This document shows, piece after piece, positions 8,324-16,603 of a stretch of 64,000 nt of DNA. How positions within the stretch are numbered: position 1 is the first letter of the stretch; each line of letters begins with the position of its first letter. Source of the stretch: JBFAPK01 sp040676675 (GTDB taxonomy: Bacteria; Actinomycetota; Actinomycetes; Mycobacteriales; Micromonosporaceae); assembly GCF_040676675.1 (NCBI RefSeq), contig NZ_JBFAPK010000008.1:1-64000 (forward strand), read 5' to 3'. A program made the translations under genes and the position numbers. The notes below the pieces were generated by a model that was not told the origin of the DNA, did not search any database, and was given only the letters and a program-made list of their open reading frames with translations.

Positions 8324-8998
8324 TCAGCGGTGCGGCGTCACCGGCGCCGTCCAGAGTCCGACGATCGCGTCGATCAGCCCCGTCGCGGCCTCGTCCCAGC
8401 TCGCCCGGGGGGTGGGCAGTCCCTCGGCGAGCGCCCGCTCGCGCTCGGCGTAGCTGTGCACCATCAGCTGCCGGGCCATGTCGCCGCGTTCGGCCCGTAC
8501 CGGCGGCGGCAGCTCGGCGAGGCAGTCGCCGAGCCCGTCGACGATCCGCCGCAGCGACGGGCTGCTCAGCGCCTCCTCGACCATGGTGGCGCGGAACGCG
8601 GGGTCGGTCATCATCTGCGCGTTGAAGCGGGCGAACCAGGTGGGGCTGCCGAGGGCGGCCAGGTGCTCGGTGACCGGGCGGACGAGGCAGGCCACCCAGC
8701 CCCGTACGTCCGTGGAGTCGCCGACCTCGGCGAGCATCCGCGTCCGTAGCTCCTCGATGGGCGCGGTGTGCTTGCGTACGATCGCGCGTACCAGGTCGGT
8801 CTTGGTGCCGAAGTGGTAGCCGACCGCGGCGTTGTTGCCCTGTCCGGCGGCCTCGCTCACCTGCCGGTTGGAGACCGCCGCGAGCCCGTGCTCGGCGAAG
8901 AGCCGCTCGGCCGTGACCAGGATCAGTTCCCGGGTCGCGCTGGCCCGGTCGGCCCGGACCGCTCTGCCCGGCACGGCTCTGCCCGTCATGGTCACCAT
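8324..8998 (-). CDS. TetR/AcrR family regulator of the P450 cassette
   Basis: A 224-aa repressor. The N-terminal helix-turn-helix spans about residues 20-65 (TRELILVTAERLFAEHG, then VSNRQVSEAAG and GYHFGTKTDLV). The C-terminal ligand domain has no family I can name. ATG 8998 overlaps the end of the P450-2 gene by seven bases, so the two are translated together. Its likely target is the divergent promoter region upstream of P450-2 and the MFS exporter, which contains a perfect TAGTTAACTA palindrome. The ligand is unknown, perhaps the substrate of the P450s or MFS pump. Confidence 0.9.
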   Translation of the reverse strand: MVTMTGRAVPGRAVRADRASATRELILVTAERLFAEHGLAAVSNRQVSEAAGQGNNAAVGYHFGTKTDLVRAIVRKHTAPIEELRTRMLAEVGDSTDVRGWVACLVRPVTEHLAALGSPTWFARFNAQMMTDPAFRATMVEEALSSPSLRRIVDGLGDCLAELPPPVRAERGDMARQLMVHSYAERERALAEGLPTPRASWDEAATGLIDAIVGLWTAPVTPHR

Positions 8999-10212
8999 CT
9001 AACCGGTACCGCCCGCAGACCGCCCACGATCAGCCCCTCCACCGGGCGCAGCTCGTCGGCGGGCACGGCGAGTTCCAGCGACGGCAGGCGGCGCAGCAGC
9101 ACGTCGAGCACGGCCTGCAGCTCGGTACGGGCGAGCGCCTGACCGAGACAGGAGTGCGCGCCGGCGCCGAAGGCGAGGTGCGGGTTCGGGCTGCGCGTGA
9201 GGTCCATCCGCCCGGCGTCGGCGAACGCGCTCTCGTCGCGGTTGGCCGCCGCCATGTTGCAGACCACGGTCGTACCGGCGGCCACCCGCACGTCGCCGAC
9301 CTCGACCTCCTCGCTGATGTACCGCGGGATGCCGAACCCGGCGTTGGCGTCGAAGCGGAGCACCTCCTCGACCGCGGGGCGCACCAGCGACCGGTCCGCC
9401 ACGAGCTGCTCCCAGCGCCGCCGGTCGGCCAGCAGCATCGCCACCATCTTGCCGATCATGTTCGCGGTGGTCTCGTGCCCGGCGACCAGCAGGCCCCGGC
9501 CGGTCGCCACCAGCGCCGCGTCGGGCAGGTGCTGGCCCGCGCTGTCGGTGTCGGTGATGAGGGTGCTGATCAGGTCGTCGCCCGGGTTCTCCCGCATCGC
9601 CGCGACGTGGGCCGTCATGTACGCGTCGAACTCGGCCTGCGCCGTGTCGATCTCCGCCTGGCTGTACCGGGTCAGGTTGAGCATGCTGTCGGACCAGTGG
9701 GAGAACTTGTCCCGGTCCGAGTCGGGCACGCCGAGCAGGTCGCAGATCACCAGCACCGGCAGCGGGAAGCCGAGCGCGGCCTTGAGGTCCGCCGGTTGGC
9801 CCTGCGCCACCATGTCGTCGATCAGCCGGTCGGCCATCGCCTCGATCTCCGGCCGGAGCGCGGCCATCCGCTTGGCGGTGAACCACTTGCCGAGCATCCG
9901 CCGCCACCGCTGGTGCCCCTCGCCGCCCTCCGGGATCGAGCTGGACATCGAGCTGTTGAAGACCCCGCCCGACTCGTTGGCCGAGATGCGGGCCGCGCCG
10001 GGCGCGGTGAGTCGCCGGGTGAACCGGGGATCGGCGAGCACCGCCCGGACGTCCTCGTACCGGGTCAGCAGCGACGCCTCGTCCCCGCTGGGGAGCGTCA
10101 CCCGGGCGACCGGGCAGCGTTGCCGCAGGTGGGCCCATTCGGCCGGCGGCTCCAGCGCGGACTCGCCGGGAATCGGGTAGCTGAGCCGCCGACCGCTCTC
10201 GTTGTGATCCAC
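8992..10212 (-). CDS. Cytochrome P450 (second, CYP105/107-like)
   Basis: A 406-aa cytosolic P450 with I-helix GLLVAGHETTANM, ExxR in EEVLR and haem loop FGAGAHSCLGQALAR (C355). GTG 10212 is chosen because GGGAGGG lies 8-10 bases upstream and the protein has the usual length; the open frame to 10332 crosses the promoter. It is the first gene of a five-gene minus-strand unit (P450, tetR, reductase, P450, ferredoxin) and so should share the downstream reductase and ferredoxin. It is only distantly similar to the P450 at 5670, so it is not a recent duplicate. Confidence 0.95.
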   Translation of the reverse strand: MDHNESGRRLSYPIPGESALEPPAEWAHLRQRCPVARVTLPSGDEASLLTRYEDVRAVLADPRFTRRLTAPGAARISANESGGVFNSSMSSSIPEGGEGHQRWRRMLGKWFTAKRMAALRPEIEAMADRLIDDMVAQGQPADLKAALGFPLPVLVICDLLGVPDSDRDKFSHWSDSMLNLTRYSQAEIDTAQAEFDAYMTAHVAAMRENPGDDLISTLITDTDSAGQHLPDAALVATGRGLLVAGHETTANMIGKMVAMLLADRRRWEQLVADRSLVRPAVEEVLRFDANAGFGIPRYISEEVEVGDVRVAAGTTVVCNMAAANRDESAFADAGRMDLTRSPNPHLAFGAGAHSCLGQALARTELQAVLDVLLRRLPSLELAVPADELRPVEGLIVGGLRAVPVRW

Positions 10213-10352
10213 CGCACGCCCTCCCGGAAGTCGTCCATCGATACATCGGTAGTTAACTAGGCTCTGCGATCGTAAGTCAAGCGACTGAATTAATAATCTG
10301 TCTCGATCCGGTCCGGGCGTCCGCCCGGCCACTGGCGTACGGAGGCTCCACC
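10213..10352. promoter_or_regulatory. Divergent promoter island with TAGTTAACTA palindrome
   Basis: The 140-base gap between P450-2 and the MFS gene contains the only AT-rich block in this neighbourhood (about 10230-10305). A perfect 10-bp palindrome TAGTTAACTA lies at 10250-10259, and a TTGACT -35-like box for the minus strand at 10275-10280. I could not settle the -10 boxes. The palindrome is a candidate operator for the TetR at 8324. Confidence 0.5.
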
Positions 10353-11831
10353 GTGTCCCAGGCTTCTCCCAGACCCGTCGACGGCGGGCCGTCCGTCACG
10401 CCACGGGCGAACACCGTCGTCGTGGTGCTGGCCCTCGCCGGCATCGTGGTCTCGCTGATGCAGACCCTCGTCATCCCGCTCATCCCCGAGCTGCCCAAGC
10501 TGCTGCACGCCTCGGCCTCCGACGCCACCTGGGCGATTACCGCCACGCTGCTCGCGGGTGCCGTCGCGACCCCGACGGTGGGCCGGCTCGGCGACATGTA
10601 CGGCAAGCGGCGGATGCTGCTGGTGAGCCTGGTCATGCTGGTCGTCGGCTCGACCGTCGGCGCCCTGAGCAGCAGCCTGGTACCGATGGTCGTCGGGCGC
10701 GCCCTGCAGGGCATGGCCTCCGGGGTGATCCCGCTGGGGATCAGCATCATGCGCGACGAGCTGCCGGCCGAACGGCTCGGCTCGGCGACCGCGTTGATGA
10801 GCGCGTCGCTAGGGGTGGGCGGCGCGCTCGGCCTGCCGGCGGCGGCGCTGCTGGCCGAGAACGCCGACTGGCACGTCCTGTTCTGGACCGCGGCCGGTCT
10901 CGGCGTCGTCGCCACGCTGCTGGTGCTGCTGCTCGTACCGGAGTCCCGGGTCCGGGGTGGCGGTCGCTTCGACGTGGTGGGTGCGGTCGGGCTCTCGATC
11001 GCGCTGCTCTGCCTGCTGCTGGGGATCTCCAAGGGCGCCGACTGGGGCTGGACCGGCGGCGTCACCCTGGGCCTCTTCGCCGCCGCGGTCGTCGTCCTGC
11101 TGGCCTGGGGCTGGTGGGAGCTGCGCTCCCGGCAGCCGCTGGTGGACCTGCGCACCACCGCCCGCCGGCAGGTGCTGCTGACCAACCTCGCCTCCGCCGT
11201 CTTCGGCTTCGCGATGTTCGCGATGTCGCTGGTCCTGCCGCAGCTGCTGCAGCTGCCGAAGGCCACCGGCTACGGCCTCGGGCACGGCATGCTCGCCGTC
11301 GGCCTGGTGATGGCCCCGTCCGGCCTGGTCATGATGGCCACGGCGCCGCTGTCGGCGCGGATCTCCCGGGCCCGGGGCCCCAAGACGACGCTGATGCTCG
11401 GCGCGCTGGTGGTGGCCGTCGGCTACGGCCTCAACATCGCGCTGATGTCCGCCGTCTGGCACCTGGTGCTCGCCTCCTGCGTCATCGGCGCGGGAATCGG
11501 GCTCGCCTACGGCTCGATGCCCGCCCTCGTCATGGCGGCCGTGCCGGTCTCCGAGACGGCCGCCGCCAACAGCCTCAACACGCTGATGCGGGCCATCGGC
11601 ACCTCGATCTCCAGCGCGGTCGCCGGCGTGGTGCTGGCCCAGCTGACCATCGCGTACGGGCCGGTCACGCTCCCGTCGCAGAACGCCTTCCGGGTGGTCA
11701 TGGCCATCGGCTCGGGCGCCGCCCTGCTCGCCCTCGCGGTAGCCGCCTTCCTGCCGGCCCGGCGTCCGGCCCCGGCCGCCTCGGCGGCCCGTACCGACGC
11801 CGCGGTACCGGTCGGAGCGCCCTCAGCGTAA
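10353..11831 (+). CDS. MFS transporter, DHA2-type drug exporter
   Basis: A 492-aa integral membrane protein with the layout of 14-helix drug:proton antiporters. The loop after helix 2 carries GRLGDMYGKRRMLL (motif A) and the fourth helix GRALQGMASGVIPLG, a motif B/C-like stretch. The C-terminus is Ala/Pro-rich and cytoplasmic. Start GTG 10353 follows GGAGGC. It is divergent from the P450 cassette, sharing a 140-base promoter region, which suggests it exports the substrate or product of that cassette under the same TetR. Confidence 0.92.
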   Translation: MSQASPRPVDGGPSVTPRANTVVVVLALAGIVVSLMQTLVIPLIPELPKLLHASASDATWAITATLLAGAVATPTVGRLGDMYGKRRMLLVSLVMLVVGSTVGALSSSLVPMVVGRALQGMASGVIPLGISIMRDELPAERLGSATALMSASLGVGGALGLPAAALLAENADWHVLFWTAAGLGVVATLLVLLLVPESRVRGGGRFDVVGAVGLSIALLCLLLGISKGADWGWTGGVTLGLFAAAVVVLLAWGWWELRSRQPLVDLRTTARRQVLLTNLASAVFGFAMFAMSLVLPQLLQLPKATGYGLGHGMLAVGLVMAPSGLVMMATAPLSARISRARGPKTTLMLGALVVAVGYGLNIALMSAVWHLVLASCVIGAGIGLAYGSMPALVMAAVPVSETAAANSLNTLMRAIGTSISSAVAGVVLAQLTIAYGPVTLPSQNAFRVVMAIGSGAALLALAVAAFLPARRPAPAASAARTDAAVPVGAPSA

Positions 11832-11880
11832 CCCTGGCGCACGGGTGGGCCGCCGCGCCACAGCGGCTCACCCTGATCGA

Positions 11881-11926
11881 CAACCAGCCGGTTGTGCAAC
11901 CTGTCGGTTGTGATAGGGTTCCGGGC
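11881..11926 (+). promoter_or_regulatory. Tandem CAACC-N4-GGTTG operators over a leaderless promoter
   Basis: Two identical inverted repeats CAACC-N4-GGTTG occupy 11881-11894 and 11897-11910, two bases apart. They overlap a TTGTGC (11892-11897) and TAGGGT (11914-11919) pair with 16-base spacing. The GTG of the ArsR gene begins 8 bases after the -10 box, so the transcript should start at or next to the initiation codon. This is a textbook layout for autorepression by the ArsR protein. Confidence 0.65.
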
Positions 11927-12292
11927 GTGACAGTCGTGGAAGACGACCTGAGCCTGGTGTTCTCGGCACTGGCCGACCCCACCCGGCGCGCGATCCTGGC
12001 GCGCCTCGCCGAGGGCGAGGCGACGGTGCACCAGCTCGCCGAGCCGTTCGCCATGTCGCAGCAGGCGGTCTCGAAGCACCTCAAGGTGCTGGAGCGGGCC
12101 CGCCTGATCTCGCGGACGCGGACGGCGCAGGCCCGGCCCTGCGTGCTGGAGACCGAGCGCCTCGACGCGGCCGTCGACTGGATCGCCCGGCACCGCCAGC
12201 TCTGGGCCGACCGGCACGACCGCCTCGCGCGACACCTGGCGGCCCTGCGGGCCGCCGAGGGGACTGGCCGGGCAGAGGGGACGACGCGGTGA
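11927..12292 (+). CDS. ArsR/SmtB family transcriptional regulator
   Basis: A 121-aa winged-helix protein. It shows LADPTRRAILARLAEG, then the recognition region AMSQQAVSKHLKVLERARLISR, the core of ArsR regulators of the type paired with SRPBCC/AHSA1 proteins. There are no metal-binding cysteines of the classic ELCVCDL type, so it is not a metal sensor by sequence. GTG 11927 lies only 8 bases from a TAGGGT -10 box and has no ribosome binding site, consistent with leaderless translation. Its TGA overlaps the GTG of the next gene (GTGA), so they form one operon. Confidence 0.9.
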   Translation: MTVVEDDLSLVFSALADPTRRAILARLAEGEATVHQLAEPFAMSQQAVSKHLKVLERARLISRTRTAQARPCVLETERLDAAVDWIARHRQLWADRHDRLARHLAALRAAEGTGRAEGTTR

Positions 12293-12747
12293 CCGGGACC
12301 GGCGAGCTGACCTACCGGCGGGTGCACCGGGGCACGCCCGAACTGCTCTTCGACTGCATGACCACGCCCGAGCACCTCGCCCACTTCTGGGGTCCGACCG
12401 GGACGACCACGCCGGTCGCCACCATCGTCGTCGACCTGCGCCCCGGCGGCGCCTTCGAGACCACCATGGTCAGCGACGCCGACGGCGGCACGTACACGAT
12501 GCGGGCCGTCTACGTGGAGATCGACCGGCCGCACCGGCTGGTCTGGATCGAGCGCGACGTCGAGGGCGGCATGCGGACGACGGTCACCTTCGTCGACCTC
12601 GGCGACGGGCGGACCGAGGTGGTCACCCACCAGACCAACGTTCCGGAGGCGTACCTGAGCGCCGCGGCGCGGGCCGGCTTCGAGACCGGCCTGGACCGCT
12701 TCGACGCGTACCTGGCCGGGCTGAACGCCGGACCCGAGCGGGAGTGA
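12289..12747 (+). CDS. SRPBCC (AHSA1-like) domain protein
   Basis: A 152-aa START-like fold protein. The pattern RVHRGTPELLFDCMTTPEHLAHFWGP, DLRPGGAFETTM, HRLVWIE and the C-terminal helix FETGLDRFDAYLAGL match the AHSA1/SRPBCC ligand-binding family. Such proteins are commonly coupled to ArsR regulators and may bind a hydrophobic ligand, but no enzyme activity can be read from the sequence. Its start overlaps the ArsR stop by four bases, and the hydrolase begins ten bases downstream, so the three form an operon. Confidence 0.88.
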   Translation: MTGTGELTYRRVHRGTPELLFDCMTTPEHLAHFWGPTGTTTPVATIVVDLRPGGAFETTMVSDADGGTYTMRAVYVEIDRPHRLVWIERDVEGGMRTTVTFVDLGDGRTEVVTHQTNVPEAYLSAAARAGFETGLDRFDAYLAGLNAGPERE

Positions 12748-12757
12748 GGAACACGAG

Positions 12758-13540
12758 ATGCCGGTAGTAACGTCGGCCGACGGCACCGCGATCGCGTACG
12801 AACGCAGCGGTGCCGGGCCGGCCCTGGTCCTCGTCGACGGGGCGATGTGCCACCGCGCCGGGGGGCCGATGCGGCCGCTCGCCGCCGCGCTGGCCGACCA
12901 CTTCACCGTCCACGCCTACGACCGGCGCGGCCGGGGCGAGAGCGGCGACACCCCGCCGTACGCCGTGGCGCGCGAGGTCGAGGACCTGCGGGCCGTCGTC
13001 GCGGCGGCCGGCGGTGCGGTGTGCGTCTACGGCATCTCCTCCGGCGCGGCCCTGGCCCTGACCGCCGCGGCCACCGGCGGCGGGATCACGCGGCTGGCCC
13101 TCTACGAGCCGCCGTTCCTGACCGAGGGCACCGACGACAGCCGGGCCAAGGAGTACCGCGCACGCCTCGACGAACTGCTCGACGCGGGACGCCGGGGCGA
13201 CGCCGTGGCGCTCTTCATGACCACCGTCGGCGTACCGGCCCAGGTGGTGGCCGGCATGCGTACGCAGCCGCACTGGGCCGCGTTCGAGGCGATCGCCCCG
13301 ACCCTCGCGTACGACGACCGGGTGCTCGGCGACGGCCGGGTGCCCCGCGACCTCGCGGCGGCGGTCGGCGTACCGACGCTGCTGCTCGCCGGCGGGGCCA
13401 GCCCGGAGCCGATGCGCCGGGCGGCCCGGGCCACGGCGGACGCGATTCCCGGCGCCGCGTACCGGACACTGGACGACCAGACGCACGACGTCGCCCCCGA
13501 GGCGCTCGCCCCGGCGCTGGTCCGGTTCTTCACCGCCTGA
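12758..13540 (+). CDS. Alpha/beta hydrolase
   Basis: A 260-aa hydrolase of the alpha/beta fold. The nucleophile elbow GISSG places the catalytic serine at S94; a histidine near the end in DQTHDV is the likely catalytic base, and an oxyanion-type stretch LVLVDGAMCHR follows the second strand. The strand-loop YDRRGRGESG is typical of the family. A GAGGAA ribosome binding site precedes ATG 12758. It is the last gene of the ArsR-SRPBCC operon and is convergent with the kinase-like gene. Substrate unknown. Confidence 0.88.
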   Translation: MPVVTSADGTAIAYERSGAGPALVLVDGAMCHRAGGPMRPLAAALADHFTVHAYDRRGRGESGDTPPYAVAREVEDLRAVVAAAGGAVCVYGISSGAALALTAAATGGGITRLALYEPPFLTEGTDDSRAKEYRARLDELLDAGRRGDAVALFMTTVGVPAQVVAGMRTQPHWAAFEAIAPTLAYDDRVLGDGRVPRDLAAAVGVPTLLLAGGASPEPMRRAARATADAIPGAAYRTLDDQTHDVAPEALAPALVRFFTA

Positions 13541-13570
13541 CCAGGAGACGGCGCCAGCGACCCGCCCGGC

Positions 13571-14188
13571 CTAACTCCGCTCGGCCGACCGGTCGAAGAG
13601 GCGCCGCACGGCGGCGGTGACCCGTTCGACCGGCGCCGTACCGTCGACCACGATCACCGGATAGCCGAGGTCCCGGGCCTGCTCCGCGACCCGGGACGCG
13701 AACAGCTCGTCGCGGCGCATCCAGCGGTCGAACGCCCACTCCGGCTCCGGCAGCGACGCCAGCAGCTCCCACGCCCAGCGTCGCCGCCGGTAGTGCCGCC
13801 GCTGGAACTCGCCGGTCGGCACGATCCAGACCGCGCGGTCCGGCGCGACCCGCCGCGCGGCGAGCAGCTCCGGCAGCAGCGCCGCGCCCTCGGGGACCCG
13901 GGCGCCCGCGATCCGCGCGAGGTCCGCCAGGATCAGCGGAAACTCCTCGACGTAGAGGCGGAAGAGGTCGTCCACCTGGCGGTCGACCGGCTGGCCCAGC
14001 CGCTCCTCGATGCCCAGCGCGACGACCCGGCGCAGCGTCCGGCCCCGCTCCGGGTCGACCGTGGCCGCGTGTCGCTCGAACGCCTCGTCGCAGGAGTAGA
14101 GCGTGGCGCCACGGTCGGCGGCGAGCCGGGCCGCCACCGTGCTCTTGCCGGCACACGGCGAGCCGCCGATCCAGAAGGTCGCTTCCAC
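13571..14188 (-). CDS. P-loop kinase-like protein
   Basis: A 205-aa soluble protein starting with WIGGSPCAGKSTVAARLA, a Walker A motif near residues 8-17, and with a basic stretch QRRHYRRRRWAW around 125-135 that could form a lid. A late strand YPVIVVDG and the overall size fit AAA_33/shikimate-kinase-like small-molecule kinases. The substrate is not recognisable. It starts seven bases after the pxpC stop, so it is probably the last gene of the 5-oxoproline operon, although a role in that pathway is not known to me. Confidence 0.75.
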   Translation of the reverse strand: MEATFWIGGSPCAGKSTVAARLAADRGATLYSCDEAFERHAATVDPERGRTLRRVVALGIEERLGQPVDRQVDDLFRLYVEEFPLILADLARIAGARVPEGAALLPELLAARRVAPDRAVWIVPTGEFQRRHYRRRRWAWELLASLPEPEWAFDRWMRRDELFASRVAEQARDLGYPVIVVDGTAPVERVTAAVRRLFDRSAERS

Positions 14189-14195
14189 AGCCGGC

Positions 14196-15176
14196 TCAGA
14201 CCGGTACGAAGCGAACCGGCCGGCCGGGCTGGGCCTGGGCGGCGAGCGGCACGTCGTCGCTGGTCACCACGCCGATCACCGGGTAGCCGCCGGTGACCGG
14301 GTGGTCGGCGAGGAAGAGCACCGGCTGGCCCTCCGGCGGTACCTGGAGCGCGCCGGTGACCATGCCCTCGGGCGGCAGCTCACCGGTACGCCGGTAGTAC
14401 AGCCGCCCGCCGCTCAGCCGCATCCCGATCCGGTCCGAGCGGGGTGTCACCCGGTACGGCTCGCCGAAGAGGGTCGCCAGCGCGTCGTCGGTGAACCAGT
14501 CCACCCGGGGCCCGGGGTGGACCCGCAGCCGTACCTCGGCGGTGGCGGACGGCGCGGCCCCCGGCGCCGGCCCGACGCCCGGATGCGCACCGTCGAGCGG
14601 GCCACCGTCGACCGGGCCGCCGTCCAACGGCCCGCCGCCGAGCAGCCCGCCGTCGACCGGGGCGGCGGCGGGCGGGCCGGCCACCTCGGTACCGATCGGC
14701 AGCAGGTCGCCCGCGCGCAGCTCCGCCGGGCCGATGCCGGCGAGGGTGTCCCGGGACCGGGAGCCGAGCACCGGCGGCACGTCGATGCCGCCGCGTACCG
14801 CCAGATAGGTGCGGACGCCGCCGCGCGGGCGGCCGACCCGCAGCTCCTCGCCGGCCGGCACCGGCACCGACGTGGCCGCCGGTACGGGCCGGCCCGCGAC
14901 GGTGACCGGGGCGGGCGCGCCGGTCACCGCCACCACCGCCGGCCGGTGGAACCGGAACGCGGCGCCGCCGAGGGTCAGCTCGATGGCGGCGGCGGACTCG
15001 TGGTTACCGACCAGCCGGTTGCCCAGCCGCAGGCTCGGTACGTCGACCGCGCCCGACCGGCCGATGCCGAGATCTGCCAGGCCGGGCCGGCCCAGGTCCT
15101 CCACCAGCGCCAGCAGCCCCGGTCGCAGCACCTCCATCAGCACCGGCCCCGCCGACCGTGCGTCGCTGCCGTCCAC
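14196..15176 (-). CDS. pxpC: 5-oxoprolinase subunit PxpC (carboxyltransferase family)
   Basis: PxpC works with PxpA and PxpB as an ATP-dependent 5-oxoprolinase that opens 5-oxoproline to glutamate. This 326-aa protein has the family pattern: EVLRPGLLALVEDLGRPG at the start, SGAVDVPSLRLGNRLVGN, YLAVRGGIDVP, LGSRSRDTL, and a late GMRLSGGRL and LADHPVTGGYPVIGVV. An unusual Gly/Pro/Asp-rich low-complexity stretch (about residues 170-205, with repeated GGPLDGG/GGPVDGG) interrupts the middle of the domain, probably as a surface loop. It begins three bases after the livF stop, at the far end of an operon that starts with pxpAB. Confidence 0.92.
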   Translation of the reverse strand: MDGSDARSAGPVLMEVLRPGLLALVEDLGRPGLADLGIGRSGAVDVPSLRLGNRLVGNHESAAAIELTLGGAAFRFHRPAVVAVTGAPAPVTVAGRPVPAATSVPVPAGEELRVGRPRGGVRTYLAVRGGIDVPPVLGSRSRDTLAGIGPAELRAGDLLPIGTEVAGPPAAAPVDGGLLGGGPLDGGPVDGGPLDGAHPGVGPAPGAAPSATAEVRLRVHPGPRVDWFTDDALATLFGEPYRVTPRSDRIGMRLSGGRLYYRRTGELPPEGMVTGALQVPPEGQPVLFLADHPVTGGYPVIGVVTSDDVPLAAQAQPGRPVRFVPV

Positions 15177-15179
15177 GCG

Positions 15180-15884
15180 CTACAGCCCCAGGTACGAGCG
15201 GCGGACGTCGTCGGAGTCGGCCAGCTCCGCGGCCGGCCCGGACATCACGATGGTCCCGGTCTGCAACACGTACGCCCGGTCGGCCAGGGCGAGCGCGGCC
15301 CGCAGGTTCTGTTCGACCAGCAGCATGGTCGTCCCGCCGGCCCGGATCTCGGCCAGCACCCCGAAGATCATCTGGGCGATCTTCGGCGCGATGCCGAGCG
15401 ACGGCTCGTCCAGCATCAGCAGGCTCGGCCGGCTCATCAGGGCCCGGCCGAGGGCAACCATCTGCTGCTCGCCGCCGGAGAGCGTGCCGGCGCGCTGGTC
15501 GGCGCGCTCGGCCAGCACCGGGAAGAGCGCGTGCACCCGCTCCAGGCTCGCGGCGCGGGCCCGCTCGGTGCGCTCGTGGTACGCGCCGAGCAGCAGGTTC
15601 TGCCGTACGGTCTGGTGCGCGAAGAGCCGCCGTCCCTCCGGTACCAGGGCGGCGCCGAGCCGGGCGATCCGGTGCGCGGGCAGCGCGCCGATCTCCGTAC
15701 CCCGGAACCGGACGCTGCCCCCGACGGGCCGGTGCAGGCCGGAGATGCCGGCCAGCAGCGAGGTCTTGCCGGCGCCGTTGGCGCCGACCAGCGCGACCAG
15801 CTCGCCCTCCTCGACGTCCAGGTCGACGCCGCGCAGCGCGACCGCGCCGGCGTAGTCGAGGGTGAGCCCGCGTACCTGGAGCAT
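15180..15884 (-). CDS. livF: ABC transporter ATPase, LivF type
   Basis: A 234-aa ATPase of the HAAT (branched-chain amino acid type) importer class. Walker A is GANGAGKTS, the signature LSGGEQQM, Walker B LLMLDEPSLG, and the LVEQN switch region and AYVLQTG are typical of LivF. It overlaps the end of livG by one base (TGATG). With LivG it should power uptake through LivH-LivM. Context between pxpAB and pxpC suggests 5-oxoproline or a related amide as the substrate, not branched-chain amino acids; the name livF reflects family only. Confidence 0.9.
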   Translation of the reverse strand: MLQVRGLTLDYAGAVALRGVDLDVEEGELVALVGANGAGKTSLLAGISGLHRPVGGSVRFRGTEIGALPAHRIARLGAALVPEGRRLFAHQTVRQNLLLGAYHERTERARAASLERVHALFPVLAERADQRAGTLSGGEQQMVALGRALMSRPSLLMLDEPSLGIAPKIAQMIFGVLAEIRAGGTTMLLVEQNLRAALALADRAYVLQTGTIVMSGPAAELADSDDVRRSYLGL

Positions 15885-16603
15885 CACGCCTCCCGACCGA
15901 GGTACGCCTCGATCACCGCGGGGTCCCGGACCACCTCGGCCGGCGGCCCCGCGCAGATCTTCTCGCCGTGGTCGAGCACCACGACCCGGTCGCAGAGCGG
16001 CATGATGATCTCCATTACGTGTTCGACCATGAGTACCGTGATGCCCCGCTCGTTGAGCCGGCGGACAATGCCCACCGCCTCGTTCGCCTCGGCCGGGGTG
16101 AGCCCGGAGAGCACCTCGTCGAGCAGGAGCAGGCGCGGTTCGACGGCGACCGCCCGCGCCATCTCCAGCCGCTTCTTCCAGCCGGCGGTCAGCGACGCGG
16201 CCGGCGCGTCGGCCAGCTCGCCGAGCCCGACCTCGGCGATCACCTCCTCGGCGCGCCGCTGCGCGTCGCGGCGGCGCCGGTGGCGCAGGTACGCCGCGGT
16301 GGCGAGGTTCTCGGCCACGGTCATCGACCCGAAGACCCGCATCAGCTGGAAGGTGCGCCCGACCCCGGCCCGGGCCGCCTGGTGCGGGCGCCATCCGGTC
16401 ACGTCCCGCCCGGCGTAGTGCAGCCGCCCGGCGGTGGGGCGCCGGTCGCCCGCGATGATGGAGAAGAGCGTGCTCTTGCCGGCGCCGTTCGGGCCGATCA
16501 GGCCCATGATGGCGCCCTCCTCGACCCCGAACGAGATGTCGTTGTTGGCCAGCAGGCCGCCGAAGCGGCAGGAGATGCCGTCGACGCGCAGGATGTCGCT
16601 CAT
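15884..16603 (-). CDS. livG: ABC transporter ATPase, LivG type
   Basis: A 239-aa ATPase with Walker A GPNGAGKST and the Q-loop GRTFQLMRVFGSMTVAENL of LivG proteins. Two sites differ from the common LivG pattern: the signature is SLTAGWKKRLEMARA and Walker B is LLLLDEVLSGL, with Val where Pro is usual. I recall similar signatures in a subset of HAAT ATPases that serve non-branched-chain substrates, but I cannot check that here. Its ATG overlaps the livM stop (ATGA), so translation is coupled. Confidence 0.9.
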   Translation of the reverse strand: MSDILRVDGISCRFGGLLANNDISFGVEEGAIMGLIGPNGAGKSTLFSIIAGDRRPTAGRLHYAGRDVTGWRPHQAARAGVGRTFQLMRVFGSMTVAENLATAAYLRHRRRRDAQRRAEEVIAEVGLGELADAPAASLTAGWKKRLEMARAVAVEPRLLLLDEVLSGLTPAEANEAVGIVRRLNERGITVLMVEHVMEIIMPLCDRVVVLDHGEKICAGPPAEVVRDPAVIEAYLGREA

